DNA of 58,704 nucleotides from Bacillus timonensis (GTDB lineage Bacteria; Bacillota; Bacilli; Bacillales; Bacillaceae_L): positions 232,152-290,855 of the forward strand of contig NZ_HE610987.1 in the NCBI RefSeq assembly GCF_000285535.1, given 5' to 3'. Below the pieces are notes generated by a model. It worked only from the letters and a program-made list of their open reading frames with translations, made no database searches and was not told the DNA's origin. Of this stretch, positions 47,826 to 55,601 are shown in pieces (the stretch's first letter is position 1; every line of letters begins with the position of its first letter). The position numbers and the translations under genes are program-made.

Positions 47826-49109
47826 TTACCCTCTTGCCATTAATCGCATTAACCGAAGACTTTCCAATAATAGAATATTTATACTGAGCCATACTCCCCC
47901 AAAAACGTAGCCCGCAACAATATCACTTGGCAGTTGAATTTTAAAATAGACTCTACTAATTGCCATTAAGATAAAAAGGATAAGAACACCAATAGTTGCT
48001 ACTGTGTGTACCCGAGCGCTTTTTATGTGGCGTACAAGCATAAATATAAAGAATCCATAAATGACAAACGCCATCAAAGACTGTTCACTGGGAAAGGAAT
48101 AAGAAATGGGTTCCGTTTGTTTACCATGTAGAGGGGCGATTTGATGAAAAAAACGTCGTAAGATTTCTTCATATAATTCACCCCCTACAAAAATAATCAA
48201 TAGAAACATACTTTCAAGTAATTTATCTCTCCCTTTCAACAGGATAAAAAGGAATGTAACGATTGCAATCGCGATGAGCACTTTCTGCAATCCGAAATTC
48301 AAAAGGAATAGCATAAATGGCTCCCAACTATTATTGAAAATGAGTGATACTAATAAAACTACGATTTCATTGAAATCATTAAACTCATTTGCAAGAAAGT
48401 CTTGTATCAAACCAATCATCAATAAAACAAATCCTAAAATAACCACCAGAATTCCTACAATAAATACCCCTGCACGTCTTTGTGTGTGGAACAAATTGAT
48501 CCACACCATCGTACCTTCTTTGATTTGAACCTTGTATTTTTTTATTACATAAATTACACCTATCAATACTGCAACGATTACACTTGCAATCACTAGATAT
48601 TTTTTAACAGCCCCGTGAAATTGCTCCCACTGTGGTCCTAATACTTTACCTAAAGTAATAAACACACTTACCCAAATAAACGCTCCTCCATATGCAAAAA
48701 GTACATAGCTTCGGAATGGTATTTGTGTAATTCCTGAAAAGTAACCCGTAATGTGACGAACCCCAGGTATGTAATAGGCAATCATTATTACTTTATTTCC
48801 ATAGGCTGAAAACCACTGTGATACTTTTTTTAGTCTTTCCGGACCTAGATGGAAACGGTGCCCATGTTTTTCAAAAAACGGTGAACCTAATTTAAAACCA
48901 ATCCAATAAGAAATCGTCATCCCAATCGAACTTCCACTACCCGCAACTAAAATACTCAAAAACCAATTAAGTTGTCCTTGATATACGAGATATCCTGTAT
49001 AGCCCATTACAACCTCACCAGGTATAGGCAATGCCAAAAGCTCTAATAATAATGCAAAAAATAATACGAAGTAACCATGTTGATCAAGATAAGACGTTAT
49101 AAAGTCCAT
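47826..49109 (-). CDS. DedA membrane protein fused to a degenerate PAP2 domain
   Basis: 427 residues. The N-terminal half (1-195) is a DedA/SNARE-associated protein: E-x-x-x-x-PIPGE and the R-containing loop VPG-RH form (YIPGVRHITGYFSG). The C-terminal half (about 205-427) has the helix layout of PAP2 phosphatases, but the catalytic motifs are altered. PSGH is FPSEQ, and SRxxxxxHxxxD is SRVYFKIQLPSD, so both active histidines are missing. DedA proteins act in undecaprenyl-phosphate or phospholipid flipping; a PAP2 partner would normally dephosphorylate such lipids. Here it may only bind. Divergent from the two-component genes. Confidence 0.85.
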   Translation of the reverse strand: MDFITSYLDQHGYFVLFFALLLELLALPIPGEVVMGYTGYLVYQGQLNWFLSILVAGSGSSIGMTISYWIGFKLGSPFFEKHGHRFHLGPERLKKVSQWFSAYGNKVIMIAYYIPGVRHITGYFSGITQIPFRSYVLFAYGGAFIWVSVFITLGKVLGPQWEQFHGAVKKYLVIASVIVAVLIGVIYVIKKYKVQIKEGTMVWINLFHTQRRAGVFIVGILVVILGFVLLMIGLIQDFLANEFNDFNEIVVLLVSLIFNNSWEPFMLFLLNFGLQKVLIAIAIVTFLFILLKGRDKLLESMFLLIIFVGGELYEEILRRFFHQIAPLHGKQTEPISYSFPSEQSLMAFVIYGFFIFMLVRHIKSARVHTVATIGVLILFILMAISRVYFKIQLPSDIVAGYVFGGVWLSINILLLESLRLMRLMARG

Positions 49110-49218
49110 TTGTTTTTTTGTCTCCTTTGAAAATAGCTATGAAAGGATTATAGGCACATATCATAGGTTTACCCTTTTTAAATGAAAGTATAGGGATACG
49201 TTCACTAAGTGTCTTAGA

Positions 49219-49253
49219 TTTTTCACTTTTTTTTCAGATTCAATTGATATGAT
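49219..49253 (+). promoter_or_regulatory. Direct-repeat box and promoter of the response-regulator gene
   Basis: TTTTTCA-CTTT-TTTTTCA (49219-49236), then 11 bp, then -10 TATGAT (49248-49253). The repeats take the place of a -35, as at PhoB/OmpR-type class II activated promoters. Identical geometry occurs at 53626-53660 and 53694-53728. Confidence 0.7.
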
Positions 49254-49290
49254 TAGAATAAAAGACGTTATCAAAGAAGGTGTAAACTAA

Positions 49291-49971
49291 ATGAATATCT
49301 TATTTGCAGAGGATGATGAAAGTTTAGGAAAAATGATTTTTCATTTACTACAGAAGGAATTTCACAGGGTCGATTGGGTAAAAGATGGCCAGAGTGCATA
49401 TGAATATGCCATGTTGACTGATTATGATGTGATTATTCTGGATTGGATGATGCCAAAATCAAATGGAATTGAAACCTGTGAAAAACTTCGAAAAAAGGGA
49501 TATAAAGGTGGAATTTTATTTCTGACCGCCAAGGATTCATTGGTTGATGTCGTTACAGGATTAGACTCTGGGGCCGATGATTACCTGATTAAACCGTTTA
49601 AATTTGAGGAACTTGCAGCAAGGCTTCGGGCACTTTCTCGCAGGACTGAGAAGCCTTTCGAAGAAATACTATCCGTGGAAGATGTGCAATTGAATCTTAA
49701 TACGCATGTTGTGCAACGTAATGGACAGGTAATTGAGCTTTCCAAGAAAGAATTTTTACTGCTAGAAATATTACTTCGAAACAAACATCAAATTTTAACA
49801 AGAGACATCTTGATTGAAAGAATCTGGGGATTTGACGTGGATATTACAGAAAACGCACTGGATGCATTGGTAAAGCTAGTTCGAAAAAAAGTAGACATAC
49901 CCGGCAAACCCTCTATCATTAAAAATGTAAGAGGTGTTGGCTATAAATTGAGGGGGAATCATGGAATTTAA
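49291..49971 (+). CDS. OmpR-family response regulator
   Basis: 226 residues. The receiver domain has EDD near the N-terminus, phosphoacceptor Asp51 in VIILDWMMP, and Lys in IKPFK. A winged-helix trans_reg_C domain (about 130-224) follows, ending GVGYKLRG. Its stop codon overlaps the kinase gene by 11 bases. The direct repeats upstream of its own promoter and of two promoters 4.4 kb away suggest autoregulation and control of the b-cytochrome/ApbE cluster. AGAAGGTG lies before the ATG. Confidence 0.92.
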   Translation: MNILFAEDDESLGKMIFHLLQKEFHRVDWVKDGQSAYEYAMLTDYDVIILDWMMPKSNGIETCEKLRKKGYKGGILFLTAKDSLVDVVTGLDSGADDYLIKPFKFEELAARLRALSRRTEKPFEEILSVEDVQLNLNTHVVQRNGQVIELSKKEFLLLEILLRNKHQILTRDILIERIWGFDVDITENALDALVKLVRKKVDIPGKPSIIKNVRGVGYKLRGNHGI

Positions 49972-51238
49972 TCCTGTAAAATCAAAACTCAACCTCATTT
50001 ATACAGGTTCACTCCTGATTGTTTTACTTATTTTTATCGTAGTGTTATATCTTTTTATTTCTGGAGCGATAAAAAACCAAGAAATTGAACAATTAAATCG
50101 TTATTTCGAAAAAGAAAAGCATGATTTTATAGAAGAGATGCATGAACACAGCCATGAGAATGAAAAAGGATATGAACGTGATCACAAACATGAGCGTTTA
50201 GAATATCAACCCGAAAAGAATATCTTTTACTATATATTTGATAACAGCACTAATTTAGTAGAAGGAGAAGAGACTGTAGAGGGGTTAGCTCAATATCTCA
50301 TCAATAAAGATGTTCAATCATTATCTATGAAGGCTACTAAAGAAGTGGAAATAAAGGAGACACACGTGCTTTTCATCCGATATCCCCTTCAGGATAATGA
50401 TAAAGACCTCGGAAGTGTGATCATCGGTATAGATATTACAGATGAAAAACATTTAATTCAACATATTATTTGGATCCTTTTGTTGCTTACCGTATTGTTC
50501 AGTTTACTTTTTGCCTGGGTGGGTAATTTTTTTGCTGGGCAAGCAATGAAACCTATACAGATGGCTTTTCAAACGCAACGAAAGTTTGTCTCAGATGCTT
50601 CACATGAACTAAGGACCCCTCTAAGTATTTTTTATAGCTCAATAGATGTTCTTGCCAGAGAGGAACAGGAAAATTTAAGTCCATTTGGCAGAGAGATTTT
50701 AGAGGATGTCAAACACGAGTCAGAAATGATGAAAAAACTGCTCAATGATTTATTGTTTTTGGCTAGAAATGACCAGAAGAGTTTTGAATTAGATATAGAA
50801 GAGTTGGATCTTTCCCAACTTCTTCACTTGTTAGTCAATCGATTTAGAAGGATTGTCCCATCCAATCTCTCGCTTGAAGATAACATTCAAAATGGTGTTT
50901 CAATGAAGGCAGACAAGACTAGAATAGAACAATTGGTTTATATACTATTAGATAATGCGGTTCGATATACAAAGCAAGGCAAGATTAGTTGTTCATTAGC
51001 AATACAAGGTTCAGAAATAGTGATGCGGATTAAAGACACTGGACCTGGTATACCTCCGACAGATTTACGTCATATTTTTGACCGTTTTTATCGAGGGGAC
51101 TCGTCAAGAAATAGAGAAGGATCGGGCCTTGGACTATCCATTGCAAAAGCAATCGTAGATGCCCACAGAGGAAAGATTGAAGTAAAAAGTGAGATGGCGA
51201 ATGGAACTGAATTTTTCATACGTTTTAATGTCAAATAA
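49961..51238 (+). CDS. Sensor histidine kinase with His-rich extracytoplasmic loop
   Basis: 425 residues: helices at about 14-35 and 168-190 bound an external domain of about 130 residues. In it, residues 54-77 carry six histidines (54, 61, 63, 65, 75, 77) among Glu/Asp, a likely metal-binding patch. HisKA has His215 in SHELRTPLS; HATPase has DNAVRYT, DTGPGIP and GSGLGLSIAKA. No clear HAMP. Pairs with the regulator encoded just upstream. The signal is probably a transition metal, or the state of neighbouring proteins with similar acidic/His stretches. Confidence 0.9.
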   Translation: MEFNPVKSKLNLIYTGSLLIVLLIFIVVLYLFISGAIKNQEIEQLNRYFEKEKHDFIEEMHEHSHENEKGYERDHKHERLEYQPEKNIFYYIFDNSTNLVEGEETVEGLAQYLINKDVQSLSMKATKEVEIKETHVLFIRYPLQDNDKDLGSVIIGIDITDEKHLIQHIIWILLLLTVLFSLLFAWVGNFFAGQAMKPIQMAFQTQRKFVSDASHELRTPLSIFYSSIDVLAREEQENLSPFGREILEDVKHESEMMKKLLNDLLFLARNDQKSFELDIEELDLSQLLHLLVNRFRRIVPSNLSLEDNIQNGVSMKADKTRIEQLVYILLDNAVRYTKQGKISCSLAIQGSEIVMRIKDTGPGIPPTDLRHIFDRFYRGDSSRNREGSGLGLSIAKAIVDAHRGKIEVKSEMANGTEFFIRFNVK

Positions 51239-51267
51239 ACGCCGTTCCGTTTTACGGCGTTTTTTTC
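51237..51267. terminator. Bidirectional terminator between kinase and cytochrome genes
   Basis: AACGCCGT and ACGGCGTT arms followed by TTTTTT on the plus strand. It overlaps the end of the convergent gene at 51252. Confidence 0.85.
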
Positions 51268-51827
51268 AATACCTTTCCTTTTTTGTTACCAGTGGATTCA
51301 AGAAGATTTTCCACATAGCGAAAGACTAGTAGGATTATGACCAGAATGGTCCCACCACCATATATAAAAGCAGCCCAAGGTTTGGTAGAATCTGTCCCCA
51401 TCAGGATTCCATGAAGGACCATGAGACACCATGCTGGTATGACAAGAAAGTGTATTTTTTTCCATAACGAACGTCCCAGTTGTTTCATGAAAAAATCTGA
51501 AGTGCCTATGGTCAGTAAAAACAGGTAAAAGGATATCGTACCAAGTCCTGAAATGACTGGGTCATTTTCAGCTGTAAACGGAATTAATATTTCAAAGACA
51601 GGATATGGCATATATGAATCTACCAAAAGTAAGGTTGCGTGAAATACAACCGTCAGCATTCCTATCCATCCACTTAGTTTATGCAATTCTAATAATAGCG
51701 GCCTTTGCTTTTTAAAAAGATATAGACGATTCATCAAACCGGCTGCAATCGAAAGTGAAAAAAGAAAGTATGCTAGGAAGCCGGATATACGGATTAAACT
51801 CCAAGTGGAAAGCCAATCAAAGCTCAT
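51252..51827 (-). CDS. Ferric-reductase-like diheme b-type membrane cytochrome
   Basis: 191 residues from the ATG at 51827, which overlaps the apbE end by 11 bases and follows GGGGGAAG. A TTG six codons earlier is less likely. Six predicted helices; two carry paired histidines, ELHKLSGW...FHATLL (H-X13-H) and KKIHFLV...VLHGIL (H-X12-H), the pattern that holds two stacked b hemes in ferric reductase/NOX/MsrQ proteins. No FAD/NAD domain, so electrons must come from the quinone pool or another partner. Would pass them outward, plausibly to an extracytoplasmic flavin attached by the neighbouring ApbE. Confidence 0.8.
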   Translation of the reverse strand: MSFDWLSTWSLIRISGFLAYFLFSLSIAAGLMNRLYLFKKQRPLLLELHKLSGWIGMLTVVFHATLLLVDSYMPYPVFEILIPFTAENDPVISGLGTISFYLFLLTIGTSDFFMKQLGRSLWKKIHFLVIPAWCLMVLHGILMGTDSTKPWAAFIYGGGTILVIILLVFRYVENLLESTGNKKGKVLKKTP

Positions 51828-52752
51828 TTTTTCTACTTCCCCCAATCTCTATTTTCTGATTCGTTTTAACAAGAATATAACTAAATTTCCGATTGATTTT
51901 CGATAAAATTGATTTTACAGATTTCTCATCGTCCATAAATAATAGTTTTGCACTGACTTCGGCATCTAGACAATGTTCTGTCACAACCGTTGCCTGGACG
52001 ATATCTGATACTGCAGGCATTCCGTTTCTTCCATCCAATATATGATGTTTCTTGGTCCCCCCCTGCATCCAGCTTCTGTAGATGGTATTGGATGTAGCAA
52101 CGCCTCCATTTCGAATCGAAAAGGAACCGATTTCCTTATCTTCATCAAAAGGGTCCATTATCCCAATTGCCCAAGTTTTATCACCTTTTGACCACATCGA
52201 CATATCACCACCACCGTCAACAATTCCATAACTGCTGCTTGTGTGAGTTTGCAACCATTTTGATATAGCTTCCACCGCATAGCCTTTTGCAATTCCACCA
52301 AAGTCTATTTTTTGATTGGTTTTTTTAATGACCTGACAGCCTTCTTTTAAAAGTAGGGGCTGATATTCGTTTTCATATCTTGGAATTGTCTCTATGTCCT
52401 GTGCAATCTCAAACGGAAACGATTGCTTATATCCGTGCACTTCCAGCTGTGTCAATAGATAGGGTGAAAAACGTCCCTCTGTTATTACCCGATATTCCTC
52501 CGCCTTTTTTAGAAGATCAAAAAGAATTGGCGAAACAGTAAGGATTGAGTTCCTTTTGGCTTCATTCAAGCGGCTTAATTCATTGTTCCTACGAAATCTT
52601 GAAAATTCCCGTTCTATGTAATGGAGAAAGGAAATGATGGTTTCTTTCCAATCCATATTGAAATCATTTGATATTGCAATAGAAAAAGATGTATTCATAC
52701 TATTTACCTGTAGAGAGTCTATCTCATCATGATCTTCTGGTGGTACGATCAC
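51817..52752 (-). CDS. apbE: FAD:protein FMN transferase (ApbE family)
   Basis: About 311 residues from a GTG at 52752, 9 bases after AAGGGG. An ATG 24 bases upstream and one downstream (at NSMNTSF) are alternatives. ApbE motifs are FSRFRRNNELSRLN, GGIAKGYAVEAI, DGGGDM, GGVATSN, and HILDGRNG (usually H-x-DPxTG). ApbE attaches FMN to Thr/Ser of extracytoplasmic proteins. No lipobox or signal peptide is visible, unusual for an enzyme that acts outside, so it may be exported with a partner or act inside. I find no protein in the cluster with a clear flavinylation motif. Confidence 0.85.
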   Translation of the reverse strand: MIVPPEDHDEIDSLQVNSMNTSFSIAISNDFNMDWKETIISFLHYIEREFSRFRRNNELSRLNEAKRNSILTVSPILFDLLKKAEEYRVITEGRFSPYLLTQLEVHGYKQSFPFEIAQDIETIPRYENEYQPLLLKEGCQVIKKTNQKIDFGGIAKGYAVEAISKWLQTHTSSSYGIVDGGGDMSMWSKGDKTWAIGIMDPFDEDKEIGSFSIRNGGVATSNTIYRSWMQGGTKKHHILDGRNGMPAVSDIVQATVVTEHCLDAEVSAKLLFMDDEKSVKSILSKINRKFSYILVKTNQKIEIGGSRKNEL

Positions 52753-52975
52753 GTTCAACAACCCCTTGATTGTCATTTACTTGAATGGAAAAGTCACTCC
52801 AGTCAAGCTGGATTAATTCTTTTTCCCGTTCACTCATAGAATCATTTATCTCCACTGCCATTGCAGTTGAATTCTTTGTATCAGGATAGGAATCATTTAT
52901 TTGGCCTATGACGAATGCAGAAAATGCAGCCCCTGTGATACCAACAATCCATTTTGCTTTAATGTTCGCTTTCAT
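52727..52975 (-). CDS. Small membrane-anchored protein of the cytochrome cluster
   Basis: 82 residues: one helix near the N-terminus (about 8-24), then an acidic, probably external tail. Not recognised. GAGGTGATG lies before its ATG, it follows the stalk protein gene by 12 bp and overlaps apbE by 26 bases, so it belongs to the same operon. The helix contains TGAAFS, which only loosely recalls an ApbE target motif and lies in the membrane. It could be a docking subunit. Confidence 0.6.
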   Translation of the reverse strand: MKANIKAKWIVGITGAAFSAFVIGQINDSYPDTKNSTAMAVEINDSMSEREKELIQLDWSDFSIQVNDNQGVVERDRTTRRS

Positions 52976-52987
52976 TAATCATCACCT

Positions 52988-53602
52988 CTACAAAATTTTT
53001 TCTATTTTTATGTTTCCGTTCGCCTCATCCCAGTTCACTCTATAACCGAAGGCATTTGTCATCACCGAAATGGGGAGAAACACAGATTTTTCGAAATACT
53101 GAGCCTTTGTTGGCATCGGTGTTTTCACCATATTCTCGTAAACGGCATTGGAACCAGCACGAATAATGAGTTCTACCTGGTCAGTTGAAGCTTCAAGTAT
53201 TCTACTTTCTTGATAAAATATGTACTTCGCACCTATAAAATCAGCTAATTTTTCACCAGAAATTAGCAATTGTCCATCAAAAGGCACGATATAAAAACTT
53301 TCATTTTTTCCATTCATTTCAACCGTGACTTCTTTCGCCTCTTGAAAAGGAAGATTTTCAATTATAGAAGTGCTTGTGTCTCTAGTCCAAATATTCCAAT
53401 AAGAAGGCAGAAACTGATTTTCCTGAATATAGTTTCGATTTTCGTATTCCCCCTCATCATCATCCTCTTCGTATTTTTCATACCTTTCATGTTTATCATG
53501 ATCATACTCGTCATCATCATCTGCTTTTGCAATATTGACAGATGGAAAAAGAATCAAGAGGATGAGCACCGATATAATCCACTTACATTTACTTACTTTC
53601 AC
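52988..53602 (-). CDS. Secreted stalk protein with copper-amine-oxidase N-like domain
   Basis: 204 residues starting with GTG, AAAGGAGG 8 bases before. The signal peptide ends near AKA/DDD. An extreme Asp/Glu/His/Tyr-rich stretch (about 28-57) follows, then a beta-rich region. The last 55 residues resemble the stalk/copper-amine-oxidase N-terminal fold (VFLPISVMTNAFGYRVNWDEANGNIKI), a wall-associated module rather than an oxidase. The acidic/His stretch should bind metal ions. First gene of the stalk-82aa-apbE-cytochrome operon, with a response-regulator-type box upstream. Confidence 0.7.
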   Translation of the reverse strand: MKVSKCKWIISVLILLILFPSVNIAKADDDDEYDHDKHERYEKYEEDDDEGEYENRNYIQENQFLPSYWNIWTRDTSTSIIENLPFQEAKEVTVEMNGKNESFYIVPFDGQLLISGEKLADFIGAKYIFYQESRILEASTDQVELIIRAGSNAVYENMVKTPMPTKAQYFEKSVFLPISVMTNAFGYRVNWDEANGNIKIEKIL

Positions 53603-53625
53603 AATTTTCGCCTCCTTTAAATGAC

Positions 53626-53660
53626 ATATTAATCCTCATTTCTGAAAAAATAATGAAAGG
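53626..53660 (-). promoter_or_regulatory. Direct-repeat box and promoter of the stalk-apbE-cytochrome operon
   Basis: Minus strand: CCTTTCA-TTAT-TTTTTCA (53660-53643), 11 bp, -10 TAATAT (53631-53626). Confidence 0.65.
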
Positions 53661-53693
53661 TAAAAAACATTTTGTACAAAAAACCTCTTTCCG

Positions 53694-53728
53694 TTTTTCA
53701 GATATTTTTCATTTTCCGAAGCTATGCT
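53694..53728 (+). promoter_or_regulatory. Direct-repeat box and promoter of the plus-strand cytochrome gene
   Basis: TTTTTCA-GATA-TTTTTCA (53694-53711), 11 bp, -10 TATGCT (53723-53728). Confidence 0.7.
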
Positions 53729-53765
53729 AGTATCCATAAATCATTCAAGTAAGAAGGCGAATTTT

Positions 53766-54305
53766 ATGAATTACATCAAAATGTTACTAATCCCCTTTTT
53801 TATTGTTTTTACACTTAGTTTCTTACTAGTAGGAAACAACATCGTATCGGCAGAACACGATTTTGACGAAACATATGAACACCATGATGACGAGGATGGT
53901 ATATATGAAGATTTGGGAAAGACCATTGGCTGGGGTACGGTCATTACACTAGGTGCTTCTGGGTTTCTTTTTCCGATTAGACGCTCAATGAAATGGCTAA
54001 TCACCAATTATCCAAAATCAAAAAAAACGTTTATTTCTACTTCTAAGCTTTTTGGAAAATACCATATCTTAATGGGGATTCTTGCCCTGGCTTTAAGTGT
54101 TATTCATGGAATTACCATGTATATAAGTGAAGGGGAATTGGAGGGGGATGGAGTTATAGGGTTGATAGGTGTTATATTAATGATAGTTGCTAGCATTTTT
54201 GGTTTGATTTTATCCAAACACAAAAAAGGAAAAGGTTTACGAAATACACATATGGGTTTGATAGCTTTCACACTTCTTGTTGTGTTTGTTCATATCATTT
54301 TATAA
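53766..54305 (+). CDS. Diheme b-type membrane cytochrome with acidic/His extracytoplasmic segment
   Basis: 179 residues from the ATG at 53766, after AAGAAGGCG; the frame upstream lacks a ribosome site. A signal-like helix (about 5-24) is followed by an acidic/His patch EHDFDETYEHHDDEDG (about 30-45), then four helices. Two helices each carry H-X13-H: KYHILMG...VIHGI and THMGLIA...FVHII. That pattern supports bis-heme b ligation as in b561/ferric-reductase-type proteins. Not a recognised named family. Divergent from the stalk-apbE operon and sharing its regulatory box, so probably part of the same electron route. Confidence 0.7.
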   Translation: MNYIKMLLIPFFIVFTLSFLLVGNNIVSAEHDFDETYEHHDDEDGIYEDLGKTIGWGTVITLGASGFLFPIRRSMKWLITNYPKSKKTFISTSKLFGKYHILMGILALALSVIHGITMYISEGELEGDGVIGLIGVILMIVASIFGLILSKHKKGKGLRNTHMGLIAFTLLVVFVHIIL

Positions 54306-54322
54306 TTGATAACATAAAAATG

Positions 54323-54361
54323 GCCTCACCCCCAAGCGAAGTAACGCTTGGAGGTAAGGCA
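54323..54361 (+). terminator. Hairpin after the plus-strand cytochrome gene
   Basis: GCCT-CC-CCAAGCG pairs with CGCTTGG-GG-AGGC around AAGTAA. The stem is strong but the following sequence is not T-rich. Confidence 0.55.
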
Positions 54362-54390
54362 TAGCCACTAAAAACTGAAATAGTCAAAAT

Positions 54391-54415
54391 AAAAAGACCC
54401 TCACAGGTCTTTTTA
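54391..54415. terminator. Terminator of cstR
   Basis: AAAAAGACC and GGTCTTTTT around 6-7 bases, usable on both strands; it touches the cstR stop codon. Confidence 0.75.
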
Positions 54416-54673
54416 TCTACTTCTTACAAGTAGTTCCACAGCTTCCTTCACTAATGCCTCTGTATTTTCTCCTTTTTCATCTGCATTTCGTACACATGAA
54501 ACGAGGTTTGAACTTACAATAACACCAATGGTACGATCAATTGCTGTCCTTGCTGCAGACAACTGGGTAATAACATCCTTACAATCTTTATGTTCTTCCA
54601 TCATTCGTAAAATACCACGTAATTGTCCTTCTATTCGCTTAACCCGATTTTTTGTTTTTTCATCATATTCCAT
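54413..54673 (-). CDS. cstR: Persulfide-sensing repressor CstR (CsoR family)
   Basis: 86 residues. Cys31 and Cys60 stand at exactly the positions of the two reactive cysteines of Staphylococcus CstR. The copper-ligand His of CsoR is Asn56 here, so it is not a copper sensor. Persulfides crosslink the cysteines and release DNA. It lies downstream of the rhodanese/CoA-disulfide-reductase operon it probably controls, and its own upstream region has a CCC-GGG box. AGGGG lies 8 bases before the ATG. Confidence 0.9.
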   Translation of the reverse strand: MEYDEKTKNRVKRIEGQLRGILRMMEEHKDCKDVITQLSAARTAIDRTIGVIVSSNLVSCVRNADEKGENTEALVKEAVELLVRSR

Positions 54674-54678
54674 GTAAG

Positions 54679-54700
54679 TGACCCCTCCCGGTAGGGTTTA
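54679..54700. promoter_or_regulatory. CstR-like box upstream of cstR
   Basis: Minus strand AAACCCTACCGGGAGGGGT: C-rich and G-rich half-sites as in CsoR-family operators. It overlaps the cstR ribosome site, so binding could also hinder translation or early elongation. Confidence 0.5.
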
Positions 54701-54874
54701 TCTAACCTTTTTGAATGTACCTGCTTATACTTTTTGTAAACTTCCCATATTATTATAGTAGCAAAAGACCAGATAAAATCAATGTCATCCAAACCCCTAC
54801 TTAATAGTAAGAAGTCAACACAGACTATTCAACGAAACCTTAACTGCCCTACGTGTAAAATATGTGCCAATAAA

Positions 54875-55171
54875 TTATTCTACTTTACCTTCCCATGCGA
54901 GCATTCCGCCCTCCATGTTAATCACCTTGAAACCTTGATCTTCAAGGAACTGAGAAGCTCTTCCGCTTCTACCACCAGAACGACAAACCATTACATATTC
55001 CTTTGATTTATCTAGTTCATGCATTCGGAATTCGATTAACCCTAATGGGATATTCACTGCTCCAGGAATCTTACCTGCTGCCACTTCATCTACTTCACGG
55101 ACATCGATGATATTTAATGTTTTACCTTCATTTAATAAAGTTTCAACTTCTTTTGCAGTTAGTTTTTCCAT
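54875..55171 (-). CDS. Single-domain rhodanese (sulfurtransferase)
   Basis: 98 residues, cytoplasmic. Active-site loop CRSGGRS with Cys63, which carries a persulfide; WEG near the C-terminus closes the fold. Transfers sulfane sulfur between small thiols and proteins. Third of three rhodanese modules in the operon. AGGAAAGAG lies before the ATG. Confidence 0.9.
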   Translation of the reverse strand: MEKLTAKEVETLLNEGKTLNIIDVREVDEVAAGKIPGAVNIPLGLIEFRMHELDKSKEYVMVCRSGGRSGRASQFLEDQGFKVINMEGGMLAWEGKVE

Positions 55172-55195
55172 GCTCTTTCCTCCTACGTGTTTTGC

Positions 55196-55555
55196 TTATC
55201 TCCAGGCACTTACTCCGCCTTTTACATTGGTAATATTCTTAAAGCCCATTTTCTTTAGAAGTTTACTTGCTTTTTGACTTCTCATGCCACTTTGGCAAAT
55301 GACAACTACCTCTTTTTCCTTCGATAGTTCATTTGCTTTTTGAGAAAGCTGATGAAGTGGCATATTTTTGAATCCATTAATATGGAATCCCTTGTACTCT
55401 CCAGGAGTACGAACATCAATAAATTGTTTTTCCTTGTTGTTTAATTCATTCTTTAGTTCGGAAGTGGTAATATTTCGAACTCCCTTTGTTGGAACAAAGC
55501 GTTGTACAATGAAAATAACAATAAGTGCAATGAGGATATAATTGATATAATCCAC
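55196..55555 (-). CDS. Membrane-anchored rhodanese
   Basis: 119 residues from a GTG at 55555, with AGGAGG 9 bases before; a TTG nine codons earlier precedes that site. One N-terminal helix (about 5-21) anchors a rhodanese domain with Cys87 in ICQSGMRS. Topology is not certain; the short basic start is weak. Persulfide handling at the membrane would fit this operon. Confidence 0.85.
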   Translation of the reverse strand: MDYINYILIALIVIFIVQRFVPTKGVRNITTSELKNELNNKEKQFIDVRTPGEYKGFHINGFKNMPLHQLSQKANELSKEKEVVVICQSGMRSQKASKLLKKMGFKNITNVKGGVSAWR

Positions 55556-55601
55556 TTTTTTTAGCCTCCTACTTTTTAGCAAATCAAGGTATACTTTTAC
55601 G

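Noticed and set aside
49110-49200. Fourth TTTTTCA-type box for the DedA-PAP2 gene
   Set aside because: CCTTTCA and ATTTTCA occur there, but with 12-bp spacing and downstream of the likely -10, so the geometry does not match.
52900-52960. ApbE flavinylation site (TGAAFS) in the 82-residue protein
   Set aside because: It lies within the predicted membrane helix and lacks the Asp and Thr pattern of real targets.
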